Source: Streptomyces griseochromogenes
Lineage (GTDB): Bacteria; Actinomycetota; Actinomycetes; Streptomycetales; Streptomycetaceae
Direction: 5' to 3'
DNA: 64,000 bases
Assembly (NCBI RefSeq): GCF_001542625.1
Contig: NZ_CP016279.1
Location: 8,680,001 to 8,744,000, forward strand
The translations under genes were made by a program, and so were the position numbers. The notes under the pieces were generated by a model that did not search any database, was not told the origin of the DNA, and worked only from the letters and a program-made list of their open reading frames with translations. Below, piece after piece: positions 1 through 9,802 of this stretch (position 1 is the first letter of the stretch; each line of letters begins with the position of its first letter).

Positions 1-70
1 GCTGAAGCTCAAGCGGAACGTGGTGGCGAAGGACTACGCGAACGAGATCGAGGCGATCTACGCGAAGTAG
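1..70 (+). CDS. C-terminal end of a long-chain acyl-CoA synthetase (partial)
   Basis: Only the last 22 codons lie in the window, with the TAG stop at 68-70. The tail reads LKRNVVAKDYANEIEAIY, which resembles the extreme C-terminus of AMP-forming long-chain fatty acid-CoA ligases, where a conserved 'lKRn.v...y...Ie.iY' segment closes the small domain. The enzyme would activate fatty acids with ATP and CoA. The identity is inferred from this short tail alone, because the nucleotide-binding motifs lie outside the window. It runs toward the convergent cholesterol oxidase gene, only 19 bases away, with no obvious terminator hairpin between them. Confidence 0.5.
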   Translation, partial: LKLKRNVVAKDYANEIEAIYAK

Positions 71-89
71 TCGCCCGTCCGGAAGAGCG

Positions 90-1805
<1,716 letters not shown>

Positions 1806-2576
1806 TCAGCGCTGCTCGCCCCCCACGGCGTCCTTGCCGGCGGCCCAGGCCCGGAGAGCCTCCGCGTGCTCCCGGATCAGCGACATCCGGGCTTCCCACT
1901 CCGCACCGTTGCGGTGATCGGGGTGGGCCGTGATCTGACCGCCGTGCTTGCGGTACATCAGCCCGGTGTCACCGATGAACCATCCGTCCGCCAGAGCGTC
2001 CAGACCGAGGAGAAGACCGGTGTCGCCCGAGGCGGGCAGGGCCATCCAGCCACCCAGCAGCGCCATCAAAGGGCGCCGGACGCAGAGCGTGGCGGGGTGG
2101 ACGTGAGGGCGACGGTGCTCGGCCCAGAAATCGAATGCGCTCCCCCGCAGAAGCCTGCCCGGCCGCGGATCGCTGAGCTCGAACGACACGGTGCTGCCGT
2201 CCTCGAGGAGATCGACGACCCGGGACGTCGTCCAGCCCACCGAAGCGTGTTCCTCCAGCACGGCGACGTCACGCGCGAGTGCCCCGGGGGTGAGCTGATC
2301 GTCGGAGTCCAGGGTCTTCACGTAGCGGCCGGTCGACCGGGCGAACGCCATCGTTCGTGCCACGTGCGGGCCGCCGGCTCGCGACGCCGAGACGCGGATG
2401 CGCGGATCGTCCGCCGGAAGATGCGACCGCGCGCGGACGTCGCTCCCGTCCTCCTGCACGCACCATTCCCATGACCATCCGTCGGGAAGGTCCTGGGAGA
2501 GCAGGGAGGCGTACGCGTCGGGAAGGAAGCGCGCGGCGTCGCCGTGCACAGGAGTCACGACCGAGACGATGTTCAT
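1806..2576 (-). CDS. Family 2 glycosyltransferase
   Basis: The 256-residue protein starts MNIVSVVTPVHGDAARFLP, the N-terminal nucleotide-sugar-binding strand of GT-A fold GT2 enzymes. The metal-binding acidic cluster is visible as TLDSDDQLTPG near residue 90. It has no membrane segment, so it is probably cytosolic. The ATG at 2576 is chosen because AAAGG lies a few bases upstream; a longer reading frame continues upstream but its sequence is not protein-like. It lies downstream of the PimB-like gene with about 80 bases between, so the two may be co-transcribed. Acceptor and donor cannot be deduced from sequence. Confidence 0.8.
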   Translation of the reverse strand: MNIVSVVTPVHGDAARFLPDAYASLLSQDLPDGWSWEWCVQEDGSDVRARSHLPADDPRIRVSASRAGGPHVARTMAFARSTGRYVKTLDSDDQLTPGALARDVAVLEEHASVGWTTSRVVDLLEDGSTVSFELSDPRPGRLLRGSAFDFWAEHRRPHVHPATLCVRRPLMALLGGWMALPASGDTGLLLGLDALADGWFIGDTGLMYRKHGGQITAHPDHRNGAEWEARMSLIREHAEALRAWAAGKDAVGGEQR

Positions 2577-2656
2577 GAGGACCTTTCGACATGGTTCGTG
2601 TGCCGCTGCGGCTGGGCAGGGCGACGTCCTCGGAGGCCGGCGCGGCGGGCCGTCCG

Positions 2657-3799
2657 CTAGAGCAAGTCCCTGAGCTTCTCGGCCAGCAGGTCCCAGCGCC
2701 ACTTCTCCTCGACCCACTGGCGGCCCCGCTCGCCCATGCGGCGGCGCAGCTCGGCGTCGGCGAGGAGGGCGACGATGCGTTCGGCGGCCTCGGCCGGCTC
2801 GCCGCCCCGCACGACCCAGCCGGTCTCCCCGTCGAGGACCGCGTCCGGCGCACCGCCGGAGTCACCCGCGACGACCGGCAGCCCGGTGGCGGAGGCCTCC
2901 AGGTAGACGATGCCGAGGCCCTCGACGTCCAGGCCGCCGCGCCGGGTGCGGCACGGCATGGCGAAGACGTCCCCGGCGCCGTAGTGCGCGGGCAGCTCGG
3001 ACCAGGGCACGGAGCCCGTGAAGCGGACCGATGCCTCGACGCCGGTCTCCCGGGCCAGTCGGCGCAGATCCCGCTCGTAGGGTCCGCCGCCGACGACGAG
3101 CAGTACGGCGTCCGGCTCGGCGGCCAGGATGCGGGGCATGGCCCTGATGAGCGTGTCCTGGCCCTTGCGCGGCACCAGGCGCGAGACGCACACGACCACC
3201 GGCCGCTCGGTGAGCCCGAGCCGCGCTCGCACCTCGTCGCCGCCCGAGCCGGGGTGGAAGGTCTTCTCGTCGACTCCCGGCGGCAGCTGCACCATGCGCC
3301 CGGCCGCGTCGGGTGTGAGCGCGGTCGCGATCCGGGAGCGGGTGTACTCGCCCAGGTACGTGATCGTGTCCGTGGACTCGCCGATCCGGCGCAGCAGCTG
3401 CCGGGCGGCGGGCAGCTGGGCCCAGCCGGCCTCGTGCCCGTGGGTGGTGGCCACCAGGCGCCGGGCACCCGCCTCGCGCAGCGCGGGCGCCATCAGGCCG
3501 AGCGGCGCGGCCGCCCCGAACCACACCGAGGTGCAGCCGTGTTCGCGCAGCAGCCCGACCGCCCGCCGGGTCGCGGCCGGTGTGGGCAGCAGCATGGTCG
3601 TACGGTCGCGTACGACGGTGAAGGGCTGCTCCGCGTCGAAGGCTTCCGTGGCCGCGATGCCCTCCCGGCCACGCTTCCAGGTGGAGGCGTACACGACGAG
3701 CCGTCCCGGGTCCAGACGGAGGGCCATGTTGTGCAGGAAGGCCTGGATGCCGCCCGGGCGGGGCGGAAAGTCGTTGGTCACGATGAGCGTGTTGTGCAT
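2657..3799 (-). CDS. Family 4 glycosyltransferase, PimB-like mannosyltransferase
   Basis: The 380-residue GT-B protein opens with TLIVTNDFPPRPGGIQAFLH, the signature start of actinobacterial PimB-type enzymes. These add mannose from GDP-mannose to phosphatidylinositol mannoside at the inner face of the membrane. The C-terminal domain has SRLVPRKGQDTLI and the retaining GT4 motif EGLGIVYLE (Glu-X7-Glu), which binds the nucleotide sugar. The nearby GT2 and GT87 genes fit a cell-envelope mannoside role, but the exact step is inferred. No Shine-Dalgarno sequence is seen; instead TAGAGT (minus strand, 3813-3808) lies 8 bases before the ATG, so the transcript may be leaderless. Confidence 0.85.
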   Translation of the reverse strand: MHNTLIVTNDFPPRPGGIQAFLHNMALRLDPGRLVVYASTWKRGREGIAATEAFDAEQPFTVVRDRTTMLLPTPAATRRAVGLLREHGCTSVWFGAAAPLGLMAPALREAGARRLVATTHGHEAGWAQLPAARQLLRRIGESTDTITYLGEYTRSRIATALTPDAAGRMVQLPPGVDEKTFHPGSGGDEVRARLGLTERPVVVCVSRLVPRKGQDTLIRAMPRILAAEPDAVLLVVGGGPYERDLRRLARETGVEASVRFTGSVPWSELPAHYGAGDVFAMPCRTRRGGLDVEGLGIVYLEASATGLPVVAGDSGGAPDAVLDGETGWVVRGGEPAEAAERIVALLADAELRRRMGERGRQWVEEKWRWDLLAEKLRDLL

Positions 3800-4078
3800 C
3801 GCCGCGGACTCTACCGGGCCGAGGTGTCCCCCCACCCGCCCACCCGACTCGCGCTCACTCGAAAACCCCGGCCACAGACCGCAGCCGGGACTCGCGACCG
3901 GCCGTCGGGGGCGGAGGCGGGAAGGGCAGGGGACGGAGGGCCGGGGGGCGGAAGGCCGGACGACGCAAGAGCCGGAACACGGAAAGGCCCAGGGACGCAA
4001 GATCCGAGAGCGGGTGGGCATGGGATCGGGGGGTTCTCGGCCCCGCTTCATGGCTCGTGCGCGGTCGGCCGGGGAATC
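3800..4078. other. Divergent intergenic region, GT4 / GT87
   Basis: This 279-base stretch separates two divergently transcribed glycosyltransferase genes. It holds purine-rich runs of G and A on the plus strand around 3900-4000. Apart from the -10-like TAGAGT next to the GT4 start I see no clear dyad, terminator or coding potential. Confidence 0.4.
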
Positions 4079-5347
4079 ATGGTTTCCCAGGGCCACGGCA
4101 TGCGACGGACAGGGGCGCGGGTGAAGAGGACGGGCGGGCAGGCCGCGGCGCTGCTCGGGGCCTGGTGTGTCAGTCGGCTGGTGCTGCTGCTCCTCGTGCT
4201 CCGGATGCTCCCCTTCCCCGGCGTGGACGTCACGACCGATGTGTCGGTGATCTACCAGGGCTGGTACGGGGTGCTGCGCCAGGGCACGTTCCCGGTGGGC
4301 GACGTGGCCTGGCAGTATCCGCCCGCCGCCGCCCTCCCGATCCTCTCCCCGGCCGCCCTGCCCTTCCTGGCCTACCCGCACGCCTTCTTCGCACTGGTGT
4401 GCCTCGCCGATCTGACCGTGCTGTCCCTGTTGCTGTACACGGGCCTGCGCCCCGGCCGGTCGCCGCGCGGGGCCTGGACCTGGGTCGCGGGCGTGCCGCT
4501 GCTCGGCCCGACGGTCTACGCCCGCTACGACCTGATGGTGACCGCGGTGGCCGTGGCGGCCCTGCTCGCCGGGACGCGGCGCCCCCGTGTGCTGGGCGCG
4601 CTGGCCGGCCTCGGGGCGCTGCTGAAGGTGTGGCCGGCGCTGCTCCTGGCGGGTGCCACGCGGCCGCGGGCGTGGACGTGGGCCGCGGTGACCGCGGGCG
4701 GCCTCGGCGCGCTGTTCGCCGCGGCCATGCCCGGCGCGTTCGGCTTCCTCGCCTTCCAGCGGGACCGGGGCACCGAGGTGGAGTCGCTGGGCGGCCTGGT
4801 CTTCCATGTCGCCCGGCGGTTCGGCTGGCCGGGCGAGGTGCTGCTGAACTACGGCTCGATCGAGTTCCTCGGCCCGTACGTCGGCCTGGTCAGCAGCGCC
4901 GCGATGGCACTGACCGGGGCGGCCTTCGGCTGGCTGGTGCTGTGGCGGCTGCGGGCGGCCCGGTTCGCGCCGCACACGCTCGCGGACGCGGCCTTCACGG
5001 CGGTGCTGCTGTTCACCGTCACCAGCCGGGTGATCAGCCCGCAGTACCTGGTGTGGCTGATCGGCCTGGCCGCCGTGTGCCTGTGCTTCAGGGCGAGCCG
5101 GATGGGCGCACCCGCCTCGCTGCTCCTGGCCGCGGCCCTGCTCACGGTCATGGAGTTCCCGATCGGTTTCGCGCACGTGGTCGTGAGCGACCCGTACGGC
5201 GTCACGCTGCTGCTGCTCCGCGACGGGCTGCTGGTCGCTGCCACGCTGATCGCGGCCCGGGAGCTGTGGCGGCGCGCGGTGCCCGCGGCCGCCGGGACTC
5301 CGCTGCCCCGTCAGACGACCCGCGCGAAGGAGACCTCCGCCTCCTGA
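4079..5347 (+). CDS. Integral membrane glycosyltransferase, GT87-like (DUF2029)
   Basis: The 422-residue polytopic membrane protein has about ten hydrophobic segments. It resembles the GT-C fold GT87 family of polyprenyl-phosphate-mannose-dependent mannosyltransferases that elongate PIM and lipomannan in actinobacteria. The DVTTDVSVIYQGWYGVLRQG region after the first membrane segment carries the acidic residues usual in the first external loop, followed by GDVAWQYPPAA. Start choice is uncertain: ATG 4079 has GGGGA just upstream, while ATG 4100 and GTG 4121 are in frame. The 3' end overlaps the end of the convergent MATE gene by 37 bases. The acceptor is unknown. Confidence 0.8.
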   Translation: MVSQGHGMRRTGARVKRTGGQAAALLGAWCVSRLVLLLLVLRMLPFPGVDVTTDVSVIYQGWYGVLRQGTFPVGDVAWQYPPAAALPILSPAALPFLAYPHAFFALVCLADLTVLSLLLYTGLRPGRSPRGAWTWVAGVPLLGPTVYARYDLMVTAVAVAALLAGTRRPRVLGALAGLGALLKVWPALLLAGATRPRAWTWAAVTAGGLGALFAAAMPGAFGFLAFQRDRGTEVESLGGLVFHVARRFGWPGEVLLNYGSIEFLGPYVGLVSSAAMALTGAAFGWLVLWRLRAARFAPHTLADAAFTAVLLFTVTSRVISPQYLVWLIGLAAVCLCFRASRMGAPASLLLAAALLTVMEFPIGFAHVVVSDPYGVTLLLLRDGLLVAATLIAARELWRRAVPAAAGTPLPRQTTRAKETSAS

Positions 5348-6666
5348 CGGCCCGCCCGTCGCAGCAGCACCGTCACGGCCCCGCACTGCACGGCCATCGC
5401 GAGGGCGAGCGCCAGGCAGACGCCGGGCAGGCCGAGGCCGGCGAGGACATGGGCCAGGGGCAGCTGGACGGCGGTGCCGAGCAGGGTGACCCTGAGCAGA
5501 GCCGGTGCTCCGCCGCTGCCCTCGAAGACCCCGCCGAGCGCGATGAAGCAGGACATCAGCAGGAGGTAGGGGCCGACGCAGCGCAGGAACAGGACGCCCT
5601 GACGGGCGGCTTCGGGTCCGGCGCCGAACGCGGCCATGATCCAGGGGGCGGTGGCGGCGAACAGCACGGCGGCGCCCAGCCCGAGGGCCGCGGACACGAG
5701 CATCGCCTGCCGGCCGATGGCCCGGCGTGCGTCCTTGCCCGCGCCCCGGGTGTGCGCGGTGTGGATCGCGGCGGCCTGCCGTACCGAGTAGAAGGCCATC
5801 GTGGCGACGTACATGACCTTGTACGCGATCGCGTACGCGGCCACCGCCGGCACACCGAGCCGCGCCACGATCGCCACCAGCATCAGCGCCCCGCCCTGCC
5901 GCACCGTGAAGTCGGCGGACATGGGCAGGCCGGTGGTGAGGGTGCGGCGCAGGGCGGCGAGACGGGGGTGCCCCCGGATGAGATCGTTCGAGCAGGAGGA
6001 AGGCCCCGTCGGGCGGGACCGCGCGGCCGTGCGCAGCAGGGCGTTGCGGCCGAGGGCGCGCAGGCCGGCCGCCAGGGCCGCACAGCGGCACAGCACCGTG
6101 GAGGCGGCGGCGCCCCGGACGCCGTAGAAGTGGATCAGCACGGGGTCGCAGAGCAGGATCAGCCCGTTGGCCAGCAGGGCGAGCCGCATCGGGGTGCGGG
6201 TGTCGCCCGCGCCCTTGAGGATGCCGTCGACGAGCTGCTGGGCGAAGAAGACGGTCATGCCCGGCAGGGAGATCGCGAAGTAGGCGGTCGCGAGGTGCAG
6301 GGCCGCCGACCCGCCGCCGCCGAGGACCAGGCGGGCCAGCGGCTCGCGCAGCAGCAGCCCGCCCACCGCGACCAGCGGTGTGACCAGCCCGCACAGCGCC
6401 CAGCCGCCGCGCACCGCGGCCCGCACGGCGTCGGGATCGCGGGCGCCCCTGGCGTGCGCGATCAGCACGGTCGTCCCGGAGGCGAAGACCATCGCGACTC
6501 CGAGCAGCAGGTTCTCGGTGTTGGTCGCGACGGCCACGGCGGCCACGGCGGCACCGCCGAGCCGGGAGACCCAGACGGTGTTGATGATCCCGGAGGCGAC
6601 GGAGGCGAGGAGCGAGAAGTAGACGGGCCGGGCGAGCGAGACGAGCCGTGAGCGATGAGCGTTCAT
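5311..6666 (-). CDS. MATE-family multidrug/metabolite exporter
   Basis: The 451-residue membrane protein has twelve predicted segments in two homologous halves, as in MATE/DinF transporters that export cationic compounds with Na+ or H+ antiport. Typical features include the start SLARPVYFSLLASVASGIINTVWVSRLG and GVFEGSGGAPALLRV in the second half. ATG 6666 is preferred because AGGGGG ends 5 bases upstream; the in-frame ATGs at 6669 and 6681 are too close to or upstream of it. The linker between the halves (SRPTGPSSCSNDLIRGHP) is poorly conserved in type. It is divergent from a PadR repressor across a large dyad, so induction by a transported ligand is likely. Confidence 0.9.
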   Translation of the reverse strand: MNAHRSRLVSLARPVYFSLLASVASGIINTVWVSRLGGAAVAAVAVATNTENLLLGVAMVFASGTTVLIAHARGARDPDAVRAAVRGGWALCGLVTPLVAVGGLLLREPLARLVLGGGGSAALHLATAYFAISLPGMTVFFAQQLVDGILKGAGDTRTPMRLALLANGLILLCDPVLIHFYGVRGAAASTVLCRCAALAAGLRALGRNALLRTAARSRPTGPSSCSNDLIRGHPRLAALRRTLTTGLPMSADFTVRQGGALMLVAIVARLGVPAVAAYAIAYKVMYVATMAFYSVRQAAAIHTAHTRGAGKDARRAIGRQAMLVSAALGLGAAVLFAATAPWIMAAFGAGPEAARQGVLFLRCVGPYLLLMSCFIALGGVFEGSGGAPALLRVTLLGTAVQLPLAHVLAGLGLPGVCLALALAMAVQCGAVTVLLRRAGRQEAEVSFARVV

Positions 6667-6687
6667 CATGTCCCCCTGCATCGAGCC

Positions 6688-6732
6688 ACCTCTTATCGTG
6701 TTACCTCTAAACGAGGTAGCTCGATAAGAGGT
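6688..6732. promoter_or_regulatory. Concentric dyad, probable PadR operator between MATE and padR
   Basis: Outer arms ACCTCTTATCG (6688-6698) and CGATAAGAGGT (6722-6732) and inner arms TACCTC (6702-6707) and GAGGTA (6713-6718) are all centred on 6710. A direct repeat GAGGTAGC also occurs at 6713 and 6728, 15 bases apart. The dyad fills the space between divergent genes and lies within 22 bases of the MATE start, so a bound dimer or pair of dimers could repress both. PadR proteins usually bind such palindromes next to their own genes. Confidence 0.75.
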
Positions 6733-6769
6733 AGCATGGCCGTCAGGTCCGCTGCAAGGAGGAATTCGC

Positions 6770-7300
6770 GTGCTGGAGCTGTCGATCCTGGGGTTCCTCG
6801 CCGAGGGACCCCTGCACGGCTACGAACTGAAGGAGCGCATCACGGCGCTGAGCGGCCATGTCCGCCCGGTCAGCGACGGCGCCCTCTATCCGGCCATCAA
6901 CCGGCTCGTCGCCGCGGACAAACTCGATCAGCGCGCCGAGGAGGGCGCCGGCGCCGCCCCGCGCCGGATGCTGTCCCTCACCGAGCGGGGCCGCGCGGAT
7001 CTGCTGGAGCGGCTGCGGCACCCCAAGCAGGTGGAGATCACCGACCACGTCCGCTTCAACACGGTGCTGGCCTTCCTCGGCCGGCTGCCCGACCCGGCCG
7101 AGCAGGCCGCGGTGCTGCGCCGCCGGCTGGACTTCCTGCAGACCCCGGCGAGCTTCTTCTACCGGGATGGCGAACCGGTGCGCGCGGAGGAGGCCGGTGA
7201 CCTCTTCCGGCAGGGCATGCTGCGGGTCGCCCGGGCCACCGGCACGGCGGAGCGGGCGTGGCTGCGCGAGGCCATCGAGGTCCTCGGTCAGCCGAGCTGA
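6770..7300 (+). CDS. PadR-family transcriptional repressor
   Basis: The 176-residue protein has the N-terminal winged helix of PadR proteins: LSILGFLAEGPLHGYELKERI, then GALYPAINRLVAADKL, the recognition helix and wing. The C-terminal part is a helical dimerisation domain of the longer PadR type. The GTG start at 6770 is supported by AAGGAGG at 6756-6762, spacing 7. It is expressed away from the MATE gene, with an elaborate dyad in between, so it very likely controls the exporter and itself. Its 3' end overlaps the convergent metallopeptidase gene by 13 bases. Confidence 0.9.
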   Translation: MLELSILGFLAEGPLHGYELKERITALSGHVRPVSDGALYPAINRLVAADKLDQRAEEGAGAAPRRMLSLTERGRADLLERLRHPKQVEITDHVRFNTVLAFLGRLPDPAEQAAVLRRRLDFLQTPASFFYRDGEPVRAEEAGDLFRQGMLRVARATGTAERAWLREAIEVLGQPS

Positions 7301-8490
7301 TCGCGCACGTACTCCCGCCACCGCGCGGTGAACGCCTCGGGCGTCGTCCCGAGCACCTTCGTCAACGCCTCGTCGAGAGCGCCCTCGCGCTTCGGGTGGG
7401 CGCCGACGGACCGGTAGAAGGCGCCGAGCCGGGCCGGACCCCAGTGATCGGCGATCATCCGGCAGGCCAGCCAGCCGCCCTCGTAGGCTTCGGCGAGGTG
7501 GACCGGGTCGCTGCTGAAGCGGAAGTCCCGGTCGACGGGGAGCGCCGAGGGCACAGTGCCGTCCTGGACGGCACGGGCGAGTTCCGGCGCGGCCTCGGGG
7601 GGCGTACGGCCGGTGCCGAGGTAACCGATCCAGTCGGCGTAGCCCTCGGAGAGCCACAGCGGGGTGGCGGTGGTGGTGTGCGCGCGGGTGGCCACATGGG
7701 TGGTCTCGTGGGTGAGCACGACCTGCTTGCCGACGCCGCCGAGCAGGGCGTACGCGTCCGGGTTGACGACCACCCGGTCCGCGGGCGCGGCACCGGACCC
7801 GCCCACCTCCCCGGTGGTGACCGCGGCGATGCCCCGGTAGTTGGCGGCGGGAGAACCGAGCAGGGCCGCCATCCCCTCCAGCGTGTGCGGGACGAGGACG
7901 ACGACCCGGCGCGCCCAGTCGGTGCCCCAGGCACCGGAGACGGCCGGGACGGCGCGGTCGGCGAGGCCGGCGTACCCGCGCAGCACGCCGGCGCTCTGGC
8001 CGGTCCCGAGCACCAGGCTGTGCGCGCCCTCGACGGCGGTCACCGTGCCCTCGTCCCACAGCTGCCGACCGGCCCCCCGCGCGGGCCGGTCGGCGGTCAC
8101 GTACCACCTGCCGTCGGCGGTGCGGCCGAGGGCGAGGGTGCGGCGGACACTCACCGGGGCCCGGTCGTAGCCGGCGACCCGGTAGCGCAGATCGGCGTCG
8201 GCGGTGGCGCCGGAGCCGCCGCGGCGCAGGCCGGTCACCCGGTAGGTCCAGGAGGCCAGCGGGAGCGCGCGCAGGCGGGTGTACTCGCCACGGGTGCCCG
8301 TCACGCCGTAGGCCCTCTCGTCATGGCCGAGCAGGGCCGCCGAACGCGCGTCGAGCACCCGCTGGACCTGGGCGCGCGCGGAGTCGGCCGCCGTTCGCCC
8401 GCCGCATCCGGACAGGGGCGCCGTGAGCAGCAGACAGAGTCCCACCGCCGTGGAACGCCACACCCGCCGGGCTCGCCCGCGATCAGCCAT
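7288..8490 (-). CDS. Lipoprotein metallopeptidase, gluzincin type (peptidase MA-like)
   Basis: The 400-residue protein has a lipoprotein signal peptide ending at lipobox LSGC (Cys29), so it is anchored on the outer face of the membrane. The zinc site is HETTH (261-265), with a likely third ligand in LSEGYADW (Glu282), the arrangement of gluzincins. The region before it resembles an NTF2-like or stalk domain. The substrate is unknown. The ATG at 8490 puts the signal peptide directly at the N-terminus. It is tail-to-tail with padR, and the next gene upstream is an NlpC/P60 hydrolase, so an envelope role fits. Confidence 0.82.
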   Translation of the reverse strand: MADRGRARRVWRSTAVGLCLLLTAPLSGCGGRTAADSARAQVQRVLDARSAALLGHDERAYGVTGTRGEYTRLRALPLASWTYRVTGLRRGGSGATADADLRYRVAGYDRAPVSVRRTLALGRTADGRWYVTADRPARGAGRQLWDEGTVTAVEGAHSLVLGTGQSAGVLRGYAGLADRAVPAVSGAWGTDWARRVVVLVPHTLEGMAALLGSPAANYRGIAAVTTGEVGGSGAAPADRVVVNPDAYALLGGVGKQVVLTHETTHVATRAHTTTATPLWLSEGYADWIGYLGTGRTPPEAAPELARAVQDGTVPSALPVDRDFRFSSDPVHLAEAYEGGWLACRMIADHWGPARLGAFYRSVGAHPKREGALDEALTKVLGTTPEAFTARWREYVRDQLG

Positions 8491-8519
8491 TTTCCGATCG
8501 TACGGTGCGCGGTGGGAGG

Positions 8520-9554
8520 TCAGGGCCGGGTGACCGAGGTGATGGGCATCATCCCGACCGGGTCGTAGCGCACCGGCGCCCCCGGGTAGGGCGCGTGGAC
8601 GACCTGGCCGTTGCCGACGTACATCCCCACATGGCTGGCGTCGCCGCGGTAGACGACCAGGTCGCCGGGGCGCGCCTGGGAGAGCGGGATATGCCGGCCG
8701 GCGTAGCGCTGCTCCTGCGAGGTGCGCGGCAGATGGACCCCGGCCCGTGCGTACGACCACTGCATCAGGCCCGAGCAGTCGAAGCCGGAGGGCCCGTTGG
8801 CACCCCAGACGTAGGGGCGGCCGAGGGCGGAGAGGGCGGCGGCGACGGCGGCCGAGGCGCGGGAGTCGGTGGCGACGGCGCCCACGCCCGCGTCGGTCAG
8901 GCCGGGCACGCCGGGCAGGTCGGCGCGGACGGAGCGGGAGGCCCGGTCGTAGGCGACGCGTTCGGCGGCGGGCAGGGAGTTGAGCAGCTGCCGGGCCTTG
9001 GCGAGTTTCTGCTCGACGGTCCGCTTGTGCGCGGCGACGGCCCTGCGGCTCTGCTCCAGGGCGGCGAGCTTCCCGGCGGCCTCGGAGCGCTCCTGGGTGA
9101 GGTCACGCATCGCCGACCGCAACTCGCTCAGCCGCTCGGACTGCTCGGCACCGATGCGGTCGAGCGTGGTGGCCTTGTCGAGGTAGTCGGCCGGGTCGTC
9201 GGAGAAGAGCAGGGCGACGGCCGGGTCGATGCCGCCGGAGCGGTACTGGGCGCCGGCCAGCGAACCGAGCCGCTCGCGCAAGGTGTTGATGCGCTGCTGC
9301 TGCCGGGCGATGTGGTCCTGGGCTTCCTTGACCTCCCGGCGCAGCGTGTCGGCCCGCTCGTCGGCCTTGTCGTAGGCCTGGGTCGCCTTCTCGGCCTCGG
9401 CGTAGAGGCGGTCCACCTCGGCCCGGGTGCTTCCGTGCGGGGCCGCTTGGGCGGGTACGGCACCGAGTGCGGTGGCCGCGGCCGCGAGCGCGCACAGGGC
9501 GGCACCGGCGCCCCGGTCGAAGCCGGACGGTACAAGGCGGCGATGGGACCCCAC
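8520..9554 (-). CDS. Secreted NlpC/P60 peptidoglycan endopeptidase (paralog 1)
   Basis: The 344-residue protein has a Sec signal peptide, a long coiled coil (about residues 45-220, with REVKEAQDHIARQQQRI) and a C-terminal NlpC/P60 domain. The catalytic Cys is in GFDCSGLMQW and the His in ASHVGMYVG. Such proteins cleave stem-peptide bonds of peptidoglycan, the coiled coil restraining activity. GTG 9554 is chosen because AAGGA precedes it by 6 bases and because the N-terminus GSHRRL then matches paralog 2 (ASHRRL). Both paralogs are exactly 344 residues. The gap to paralog 2 holds a terminator hairpin, so it probably has its own promoter. Confidence 0.92.
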   Translation of the reverse strand: MGSHRRLVPSGFDRGAGAALCALAAAATALGAVPAQAAPHGSTRAEVDRLYAEAEKATQAYDKADERADTLRREVKEAQDHIARQQQRINTLRERLGSLAGAQYRSGGIDPAVALLFSDDPADYLDKATTLDRIGAEQSERLSELRSAMRDLTQERSEAAGKLAALEQSRRAVAAHKRTVEQKLAKARQLLNSLPAAERVAYDRASRSVRADLPGVPGLTDAGVGAVATDSRASAAVAAALSALGRPYVWGANGPSGFDCSGLMQWSYARAGVHLPRTSQEQRYAGRHIPLSQARPGDLVVYRGDASHVGMYVGNGQVVHAPYPGAPVRYDPVGMMPITSVTRP

Positions 9555-9701
9555 GGCAGTCCTTCTGCTGGCGGACAGAGACGGCGTCCCCGGCGCCGGG
9601 GACGGGGAGGCCCCTGCGCCGGGGAAACGCGCCAGACAGTAGCCGTGCGACAGGGCGGCGGCGAAACACCCCGGTACACCTCGGTGACCGCACAAAACGG
9701 G

Positions 9702-9737
9702 ACGCCCCGCCACTGACGCAGGTCATGGGCGGGGCGT
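9702..9737 (-). terminator. Terminator hairpin after the second NlpC/P60 gene
   Basis: Perfect 10-bp arms ACGCCCCGCC (9702-9711) and GGCGGGGCGT (9728-9737) enclose 16 bases. It lies 66 bases after the stop of the upstream minus-strand hydrolase gene. There is no U-tract, which is usual for Streptomyces. Confidence 0.65.
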
Positions 9738-9802
9738 GGAGTCAGTTCCGGTTCCCGGGATTCGCCCGTTCGGACGTCACCCGGTCCTGACTTCAGGAGG
9801 GA

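Noticed and set aside
5940..6030. Possible insertion or frameshift in the linker of the MATE protein
   Set aside because: The frame stays open on both sides and the segment lies in the variable loop between the two halves, so no damage can be shown.
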